Source of the DNA: Clostridia bacterium
GTDB taxonomy: Bacteria; Bacillota; Clostridia; Oscillospirales; CAG-272
Assembly: GCA_017621085.1 (NCBI GenBank)
Contig: JAGATW010000119.1
Coordinates: 1-57,821 of the forward strand
DNA: 57,821 nt
Direction of reading: 5' to 3'
Shown in pieces: positions 36,282-45,200 of the stretch. The stretch's first letter is position 1; each line of letters begins with the position of its first letter. The notes under the pieces were generated by a model. It made no database searches. It was given only the letters and a program-made list of their open reading frames with translations, and was not told the DNA's origin. The translations under genes and the position numbers were made by a program.

Positions 36282-37892
36282 TTAATTCTTTGCTAATTCC
36301 GTGTCAATTATGTCTTTGAGTGAATTATAGTTCATTGATGCCTTAATTGAAGCAATAATTACACCGTTTCCATCAAGAATAATTGTAATCGGGTAGGAAT
36401 CTCCACCGCCGAGCATCTTAAAGTAGGTTTCATCAGCAAACTCATCGTTTTCGTCTAAGGAGGTGTCCTTAACAAAAATCATATCTGAGTCCTTATAATG
36501 TGTATTTACATAATCAGAAGCGGTATTGAAATCTCTGTGTGTATGTACAGCAACAACTGTTACCGTGTCCTTATATTCTGTTGCAATAGTGTCAAAGTAT
36601 GGTAATTCCTCAATACATCCGCCACACCAAGTGCCCCAGAAGTTAATAACTGTAATTTTACCCTTGTTGTTAGCAGGATTAAAGGTAGTGCCTGTTTTTC
36701 CGTTTTCATCAAAAACTTCCATTTCATAGCCATAACAGGTGTTACCAACCTTGTTGCCAAGCTCTGGAGCATTGTCATCAATTGGTGGCTGGTCTGGTGT
36801 AGGTGGAAGCTGTGGCTCGCTCACCTTGTTAATAACATTGTAGTAAATCAGCGCAAAGGCTAATAGTCCTATCATCAATGCAGAAACAACGATTTTTAGA
36901 ACCTTGTTGCGCTTTTTGATTTTTTCGTTACGCGCCAAAAATTCCTCTCTTTGCTTATTAGCAAGGAAAACGTCATTTTCAGAGCTGTTTTCATCAATAA
37001 CAATAGGATTTTCAATTTCATTTGGTGGCAAAATAAATTTAGAGCCCTTCCAAGAAATTGCATTAGTTGGACAAACCTCAATACATTCACCACAGTTAAT
37101 ACATTCGTGGTCGTTAACGTGACGAATGTCAACCTTACATTTGCTAACACAAAGTCCACAATCGGTACACTTGTTCTTTTCAAGCTTAATGCCAAATACA
37201 CTAAAGTGATTGAAAAGACCGTAAATAGCACCAAGTGGGCAAAGGAAACGACAGAATAATCTGAAGATAAATATAGAGCCAACAACAATGCTTACAAGTA
37301 AAAGGAATTTCCAAGTAAACAAAGGACCAAGACGAGCAAGCTCACTTTCATTTACCTTGTTTGAAAGAAGTCCTAAAGCGCCCTCAAGCGTGCCTGCCGG
37401 ACATATGTACTTACAAAATGCAGGAATTGCTCTGTCCTTGAATGCATAAAGCACAGGAACAATAACTACAAAAAACACTAAAATGACATATTTTAAGTAA
37501 GATAAAATCTTAGTAACCTTATTTTTCTTTAGCTTTGGCGTTTTAATCTTGTATAAAAGCTCTTGAATAAGTCCAAAGGGACAAAGAAAGCCACAAATAA
37601 AGCGACCAAAAAGCAAGCCATAAAGTAAAAGAATACCAATAACATAAAAAGGTACGGTTTTTTGACTGGCACCTAAGGCATTTTGCAAAGCCCCTAAGGG
37701 ACAAGCACCAACAGCACCGGGACAGGAATAGCAGTTAATACCCGGGGCGCATATATTCTTTGTTGGACCCTTGTAAATTTTTCCGTTAAAGAAGCCCTGT
37801 AAATTTGCATTAAACAAAAGAGCAGCATAAAGCTGAATCAGCTTTCTCTTAGAAGGGAGAAGGCTTTTTAATTTACTAAATACTTTTTTCAT
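36282..37892 (-). CDS. NapH-like polyferredoxin fused to an extracellular TlpA thioredoxin domain
   Basis: The product has 536 residues from ATG 37892, which is 2 nt after the preceding stop; ATG 37913 lies inside the upstream gene and lacks a ribosome site. Residues 48-220 hold the membrane part with four Cys-Pro clusters typical of NapH/YccM proteins (CYSCPGAVGACP, CGFLCPFG, CKYICPAG, CRFLCPLG). Residues 242-274 hold two 4Fe-4S ferredoxin motifs (CTDCGLCVSKC, CINCGECIEVCP). A last helix (333-352) leads to a Pro-rich linker and a TlpA/ResA domain with Cys423-Gly-Gly-Cys426 in FWGTWCGGC. Electrons from a cytoplasmic donor could thus cross the membrane to an extracellular thiol pair. The fusion is directly visible; direction of flow is inferred. 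Confidence 0.87.
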   Translation of the reverse strand: MKKVFSKLKSLLPSKRKLIQLYAALLFNANLQGFFNGKIYKGPTKNICAPGINCYSCPGAVGACPLGALQNALGASQKTVPFYVIGILLLYGLLFGRFICGFLCPFGLIQELLYKIKTPKLKKNKVTKILSYLKYVILVFFVVIVPVLYAFKDRAIPAFCKYICPAGTLEGALGLLSNKVNESELARLGPLFTWKFLLLVSIVVGSIFIFRLFCRFLCPLGAIYGLFNHFSVFGIKLEKNKCTDCGLCVSKCKVDIRHVNDHECINCGECIEVCPTNAISWKGSKFILPPNEIENPIVIDENSSENDVFLANKQREEFLARNEKIKKRNKVLKIVVSALMIGLLAFALIYYNVINKVSEPQLPPTPDQPPIDDNAPELGNKVGNTCYGYEMEVFDENGKTGTTFNPANNKGKITVINFWGTWCGGCIEELPYFDTIATEYKDTVTVVAVHTHRDFNTASDYVNTHYKDSDMIFVKDTSLDENDEFADETYFKMLGGGDSYPITIILDGNGVIIASIKASMNYNSLKDIIDTELAKN

Positions 37893-37894
37893 AA

Positions 37895-38734
37895 TCAACC
37901 CATCCCTATACATTCAGTACAAATATTAATTGCCTTTGTAAGCACATCGCCCATGCCACCGTTTAAAACGCCTAAAACGATAAATGTAATTGCAAGACAA
38001 GCAACAACCAACTTTATAATAATGCCTAAAACCTTATGCCATTTCTTAGGTGAGGAGGCATTCCTGTAGCTTTGCATCATGTTTTGTGAAAGCTTAGTAA
38101 ATGTGCCAAGCTGGGTATTTTCAGCCACTCCCTCGTTAATTTTAGCATTTTTAAGCTCGCTTTTAACAATTTCAAGCTCCTTTTTAATGCTAAACTTACA
38201 TACATAAGCAGTAACTATCAAATATACAACAGGGACAATGAAATATCTGAGAATAGAAAGACATCCCTTTATCATTTCACCGTTAATATCAGTCTTTGAT
38301 GCATCAAAGCTATTAAGCACAGAAACGAATGAAACAACAGACGCAGTCACAACCAATAAAATGCTAATTACAACCATAACTAAACGTAAAATGCGTTGCT
38401 TTTCTATTTTTGCACATCCGTCCCTGCTAACCTTATTAAGACGTGAGCTTAAGTTGTGTAAAACCAAGGCATCATTAACCTTGCCCTTGGTTTTTTTCTC
38501 CAACGGAGAAACAATACTTAAAACAGCACCAAGCACTACAAAGCAAATAAGCACATAAACAAAAACTGCTATTTTTGAAAAATGCTCACTAACGCTTTCT
38601 CTTGTAAATGGAGAGGGACCGGTTTTGTAAATGTCAACGCACATAACAATAAACAAAACGCCAACAACACACAAAAGAATGCTTATGATAATGCCATAAA
38701 TCAAATTAATCTTTTTTAATGTTTTTTCTGACAT
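37895..38734 (-). CDS. five-helix membrane protein ending in a CD1871A-like CXXC tail
   Basis: The product has 279 residues, with about five transmembrane helices (near 9-35, 50-72, 112-135, 152-172 and 240-262). The tail NGGMGDVLTKAINICTECIGMG ends the protein 7 residues after its first Cys. This ending resembles the short CD1871A-family CXXC proteins of Clostridia, in which a single helix precedes an ICxECIGxG end. With a positively charged N-terminus inside and an odd helix count, the CTEC pair would face outside, like the TlpA domain encoded by the next gene. It is the first gene of a two-gene operon, 2 nt from the polyferredoxin gene. A role as membrane thiol carrier is inferred; the first four helices are not recognised. 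Confidence 0.7.
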   Translation of the reverse strand: MSEKTLKKINLIYGIIISILLCVVGVLFIVMCVDIYKTGPSPFTRESVSEHFSKIAVFVYVLICFVVLGAVLSIVSPLEKKTKGKVNDALVLHNLSSRLNKVSRDGCAKIEKQRILRLVMVVISILLVVTASVVSFVSVLNSFDASKTDINGEMIKGCLSILRYFIVPVVYLIVTAYVCKFSIKKELEIVKSELKNAKINEGVAENTQLGTFTKLSQNMMQSYRNASSPKKWHKVLGIIIKLVVACLAITFIVLGVLNGGMGDVLTKAINICTECIGMG

Positions 38735-38765
38735 ACTAAAATCCTTTCAAAGAATATTCCTATTA

Positions 38766-38794
38766 ATTTTAACATAAAAATAATAAAATGTCAA
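38766..38794 (-). promoter_or_regulatory. promoter of the redox operon
   Basis: On the minus strand TTGACA (38789-38794), a 17-bp spacer and TAAAAT (38766-38771), with extended -10 TGT, lie 31 bp before the start at 38734. Confidence 0.78.
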
Positions 38795-38892
38795 TAACAA
38801 GGAAATCTGTGGCTGAAAAAAGTGAAAAAATATGAAAAAACAGACACAGGGTAGGTTGAATTTGTAAAAATTAAGCTTTTACTATTACCAAT

Positions 38893-38952
38893 TTGACAAA
38901 AAAGAAACAAAAAGTAAATTTCTTGTCACAAAAAAGTAACAAAATAAATTTT
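38893..38952. repeat. two imperfect 30-bp A-rich tandem repeats in a 467-bp intergenic region
   Basis: A unit beginning TTGACA (38893) recurs as one beginning TTGTCA (38923). Each holds two A-runs and ends in TAAATTTY. The A-tracts imply intrinsic bending. It lies between the divergent promoters of the redox operon and the giant protease gene, so it may be a regulatory site. The rest of 38795-39111 shows no gene. Confidence 0.5.
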
Positions 38953-39111
38953 AGTGCTGAAATCGGCAATTTTATGCAAAAGCCTAAAATGTTCAAAAGC
39001 CTATTAAATACTAAGACTTACGGCACTTTTTCACTTTATCGTAGTAAATCAAAAGCAAGGTAAAATAATGAAGCTTTTCACCCTATATTATATATAAGTT
39101 ATAAAAAAGCC

Positions 39112-39140
39112 TTGCATTTTATCGCCTTATATGTTAAAAT
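39112..39140 (+). promoter_or_regulatory. promoter of the protease-peptide uptake unit
   Basis: TTGCAT (39112-39117), a 17-bp spacer and TAAAAT (39135-39140) with extended -10 TGT at 39132-39134. Confidence 0.68.
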
Positions 39141-39201
39141 TAATCACGTATGTAATGTTTTATATTTTATACACGCAATAATATAAGAAAGGCGAAACGA
39201 A

Positions 39202-42200
39202 ATGAAAAGAAACGGAATCGTAAGATTAGCAGTTGCAACGGTGTCAGTATTACTGCTAATCGCCATGATGCTCTCTATTTGTACATCGGCTCTCGGTGTG
39301 TCCTCATCTGCGCCAACGTACATTAATGAGTATAATGGAAATCTGAAAACAAACATCGAACAATTTTTTAACAACAAGGTGGTACAAAAGCTACCAAGCA
39401 CTGTTAAAAACACAGATACTATATCTGTAATTGTCGATCTTGACTTGCCGGCCATTATGGACGCATATGACTGGACAGGTTCTAATTTAACAATGGCTGA
39501 GTATGCTTCAACAAATGAAGCTAAGGCACTTATGAGTGAGGCTTTAAAGGAGAAGACAAATATTCTTAAAAAGCTTGACGAAAAGGGAGTTAAATATACT
39601 CAAGGTGCTAACTACTCAACAATCTTTAGCGGCTTTGAAATTTTAATTCAAGCCTGTGACTTTGATGTAGCCTGTGATGCAATCGGCACAAAGGCAACAA
39701 TAATGGTTGGCGAGGTTTATAAGCCTGCTGACTCAAAGCTTGTAGAAAATGACGTTAACTTCTACGAGGACACAGGTATTTTTAATAGCGCTGACTTTAA
39801 ATATCAAGGTCAGGGTATGGTAGTAGCAGTTCTTGACACGGGTCTTGACTACACACATACAGCATTTCTTGATAGTAACTTTACAGCAGATAGAGCAAAG
39901 CTTGGCTTAACAAAGAAAATGGTTGCCGACCTTTTACTCGCTAAGGACACTCGTGCTGAATTCTATATGCAGGGTGTTACTGCTGATGACCTATATGTCA
40001 GTGACAAGGTTCCGTTTGCGTTTGACTATGCTGATGGTGATGCTGACGTTTATTCCTTGCACAACAACCACGGTACACACGTATCAGGTGTTATTGCAGG
40101 TAAGGATAGCGTTATTACGGGTGTAGCACCACAGGCGCAAATCGTTTCAATGAAAACCTTCTCCGACGTTGAGGAATCTGCACGCACATCTTGGATTCTT
40201 TCTGCCCTTGAGGACTGTGTGCTTTTAGGCGTTGATGTTATTAACATGTCACTTGGTACAGCCTGTGGCTTCAGCCGTGAAAGCGATAGGGAAGCAATCA
40301 ATGGTAACGTATATCAAAAGATAAGAGATGCAGGGATTAGCTTAGTTGTTGCAGCATCAAACAGCTACAACTCAGCATATGGCTCTGATAAGAATGGTAA
40401 CTTGGGTCTTACATCTAACCCTGATACATCAACAGTAGGCTCACCTTCCACATACGAGGGCGCTATGTCTGTTGCATCTATTGATGGTAAAAAGACTCCT
40501 TACATTCTATATAATGACGCAATTATTTACTTCATCGAGGCAACAAACGCATCAAGCAAGGAAAAGGACTTCTTTGCTGAGGTATTAAAGGACAAAATAC
40601 CGGAGGACTCAAACGAGGCTATTGAGCTTGAATACGTAGTTGTTCCCGGTGCCGGCCGTCCCGCAGACTACCGTGGTTTAGACGTAAACGGCAAAATTGC
40701 ATTAGTACGCCGTGGCTCCACAACCTTCGAGGAAAAGGCACAGGCAGCACAAAAGGCAGGAGCTTCCGCTATCATCATTTATAACAACGTGTCCGGTGAT
40801 ATCAAAATGAACGCAGGTACAATCACAATTCCTATCTGTTCAATTTCACAGGACGATGGTGAATTATTAGCTGCAAGCGCAACCGGTAAAATTAAAATCA
40901 GCCGTGCGCAAACATCCGGTCCTTTCATTTCAGACTTCTCATCCTGGGGTCCTGCTCCTGACTTAAGCATTAAGCCGGAAATTACAGCACACGGTGGTAA
41001 CATCCTTTCTGCTGTAACAGGTGGTGACTATGACCGTTTGTCCGGTACATCAATGGCATGTCCTAATATGTCCGGTGTAATTGCACTTTTACGTCAATAC
41101 GTAACAAATGAATACGACAGTATAAAGAATATGCCCGAGGGCGCTGAAAAGTCCAAGGCAACAAATGCACTTGTTAACTGCCTCTTAATGTCAACTGCTG
41201 ATATTATGAGAAACAAGAGCGACCTACCATATGCTGTAAGAAAGCAGGGCGCAGGTCTTGCAAACCTTGTAAAGGCATCAACAACCACAGCTTACATCCA
41301 AACCTATGATAGAAACGACGGCTCCGTTATGGACAAGGCAAAAATTGAGCTTGGTGATGATATAGAAAAAACAGGTGTTTACACACTTAAGTTCGCAATC
41401 AATAACTTTGGCACAACAGCTCTTACATATGACCTGACAGCTCAGGTATTAACCGAGGGTGTTAGTGAAACAGAAACAGTTCGTGGCGAAACAACCGTAA
41501 CTGAAGAGGGCTATATCTTAAATGGTGCTAAATTCGAGGTAATTAAGGTTACAAATGGTACAAATAACGGCAACTCCGTAAGTGTAAACGGTGGCAATGT
41601 TGCAGTTGTAGAGGCTAAGATAACTCTTTCCGATGCAGATAAGAAGTATCTTGACGAGTCCTTTGAAAATGGTATGTACGTTGAGGGCTTTGTATGCTTA
41701 AAGGCTACAAGCGGTACAACAATTGACCTAAGCGTTCCATTCCTTGCATTCTATGGTGACTGGACAAAATCACCTATGTTTGACACAGATTACTTTGAAA
41801 CAAATAAGGATGAGCTTGATGATGGTATTTCACAGGACGATAAGGTAATGGCTGATGCTTATGCTACACGTCCAATCGGTGGTCTTTACTCCGACTACGT
41901 AAGCTATCTTGGCTCATACTACTTCCAGCAAAATCCAAATGATAAGGTTATTGCTGCAAGCAGAGATTTTATTGCACTTTCTTATGCTGATGAAACAGTT
42001 CACTCCTTCCGTTTCGTTTGGGCAGGTATTTTAAGAAATGCTGCTAAGATTGTAGTAACAATCACAAACGATGCAACAGGCGAGGTTATATTTGAAACTG
42101 TAGATTACGACATTCGTAAATCCTATGGTGACGGTGGTTCAATCTACCCGGCAAATATCGATGTTGAATTTGATACACAGGACTTTGACTTGCCAAACAA

Positions 42201-45200
42201 TGCACAATTAAGCGTTAAGCTTGAGGGCTACCTTGATTATGATAACGACGGCAAGGAAACAAACCTTAAAAACACATTCGAGTTCCCAATCGTAATTGAC
42301 TATCAAGCTCCAACCGTTACAGATTGTGAGTTCTACACAGAATACGATAAGGACCTAAAGAAGAATAGACTATTTGCAAGAGTTGGTGTTTACGATAACC
42401 ATTACGCAATGGCACTTAACTTCGGTTATGTAAGAGAAGCAACAGATGAAGAGTACCAAAAGGACGGCTACAAGCACTTAATGGAATCCTTTGAAAGCTA
42501 CTTAACACCTGTATATTCAACCTTTAATAATACAACATACGTTGAATACGAGCTTACAGATTATATCTACACACTTAAGGAAAAATCCAAAAATCCAAAC
42601 TCATTTGTTGTAACCTGTTATGACTATGCGCTTAATATGACAACCTATGAAATCGGCTTGCCGGATGAATACGTTGACTTCTACTTTGAGGAATCAAAGA
42701 ACGAAACAAACTACCTAAGTGTAAACCAAGTATATCAGCTAAAGCCTCTCCTTTATCCAAATGCTGAAACAAATCCGGACGCAACAGATAATCCATGGGC
42801 TGAGCTTGTTACATTTAACTCCACAAGACCAAAGGTTGCAAAGATTGTAAACGACAAAATTGTTGCTCTTAGCCCGGGTGTTACCTACATTCAGGCAAAG
42901 GACGCAAATGGTCACGTGGCGCAATTCCACGTAACAGTATTAGGTAGTGAGGCAAAGGACAATCCGGTTCTTTCCCCATACTACAAGGAATATGATAAGC
43001 CGGTAGCTGACGAATTTGACGTAATAGGCTATAAGACCTTAAAGGCATTCTTCTATCTCAACAATGACGAAAGAGATATAGGCGCAACAAACGACCTAAA
43101 GCTATTTGAAGGTGGCTTTGACCTAAAGATGTTCCCATCTGAGTCAGTTGAATTGAGAACAAAATTCACACCGTATCTTGACTCAGCAAAAATAGCATAC
43201 CAATCCAATAATACAAATATTGTAGAAATTGATGAAAATGGTGTTGTAACAGCTAAGGAAGAGGGCTATGCATCTGTAACAGTAAGAGTTCTCATTGACG
43301 GAGAAAGAACCTTCTTCTCAGAAACAATAAATGTTGAGGTTAAAAATCCTTGGATAAGAACAGGTCCATCACTTACCCACTACTTTGGTAATGGTGGAGT
43401 AGTAACAATCCCATCTAACCTAAATCTTACAGAGGTTGGCGCTTACTCATTCTCAAACTTCGACTATGTAGAGAAGGATGAAAATGATGAAATCTCCGAG
43501 GAAGACCCAAATCTTACAAAGCAACAATTCCTTGGTGAAAATACAATAACAAAGGTAATCATTCCTATTGGTATTGAAAAAATCGGTCCATATGCATTTG
43601 CAGGACTAACAGCCCTTGAGGAGGTTGTAATTCCATATACACTTGAGGCAATTGAATATGGCGCGTTCTTAGGCTGTAAGAACTTAAGAACAATATCCTA
43701 CATGGATGAAAAAGGAAATGTAATACCTTCCGTTGGCTTAAAGAATGTTAAGCTTATCAATATGGGCGCATTCCAAGGCTGTAACTTAAGAGGCGAGCTT
43801 GTTCTTGACAATGCACGTGCAATAGGTGACTATGCATTTGCAGACAATCAAACTCTTTCCTCAGTAGTAATTCCAAAAACACTTCAGTCCATTGGTGGAT
43901 ATGCATTCTTTGGAAACAAGTCACTTACAAACGTAACAGTTCACGCTGAGCTTGTTAAGTACGGTCCATATGTATTTGCAGGCTGTTCAAAGCTAAGCTC
44001 AATGACAACACTCAATAGTGATGATGAGCCAATAGGCACAATTAACACAGCAGTAATTCCACAGGGCGCATTCTATGGCTGTGAAAGACTTACAAGCGTA
44101 ACCGTTGGTAAGGACGTAAACGTAATTGGTGAGTACGCATTTGCAAACTCCGGCGTTAAGAGATTTATTGTAGCTGAGGGTAGCTTAGCATTTAAGCCAC
44201 AAAACCAAGCTTACATTTTATCAAACGATGGCTCTGAGCTTGTTGTAGTAGCTCCAACTGTTGAAGGCAAGTTCGAGTTAAGTGGAGTTACCTCAGTTGG
44301 CATAGGCGCATTTGCTGAAAACAGAAAGCTTACAGAAATTAAGCTACCAAATGTTACTAAGGTTGGTAAATACGCATTTGCTGAATGTAGCAGGCTTCAA
44401 ACCATTACCCTTGGTAAGCTTACAGTAATTGATGAGTACTCCTTCTTTGGCACACCAATTAAGACACACCCATCATTTGAAAATGTTACATATATCGCTC
44501 CATACGCATTCTCAAATACAAGTCTTGAAAGCGTTGTAATTCCAAATGGCGTAACCGTTGGAGAGGGCGCATTCTGTGAGTGCGATAAGCTTGCAAGCGT
44601 AGTTATTGGCGATAACGTAGTGCTTGAAATGGGTGCATTTATGTACAACAACAGAATCGGTGGCAGATGGCAGCTATTATACTATGTAAAGAATAATCAG
44701 CGTCATTACTACTATGATTATATTTCACCACTTAAGTCACTTACAATTGGTGACAATGCTGTAATCGGTGAATCTGCATTTATGGGTGCTTCAGACTTAG
44801 AGTCTGTAACCCTTGGCGAAAACATTGTAATTGGCGACCAAGCCTTCTATAATGCTTGCTCACTTAAAGTCATTCTTGATAAAAACGGTAACAACGTTGG
44901 CTTTAAGAATGTTGTATCAATTGGCGAGCGCGCATTTACAGGTGATGAGCAATTTGTATTTACAAACTCATTTACAAGCTTCGATGAGGCAAACCAAATG
45001 ATAGTTGATGGTGCTTATGTATATCACTACTATGGTGCTGCATTTGAGGAAATTGATTTAACTAATGTTGAAACAATAGGAATGGGCGCATTTGCATACT
45101 GTACACAGCTTGTAAGCCTTAATGTAGGCGCACACAAGGATATTCCTGAGCTTGCATTCTACGGCTGTGAAAAGCTTGAAAGCGTTAACCTTGAAAATGT

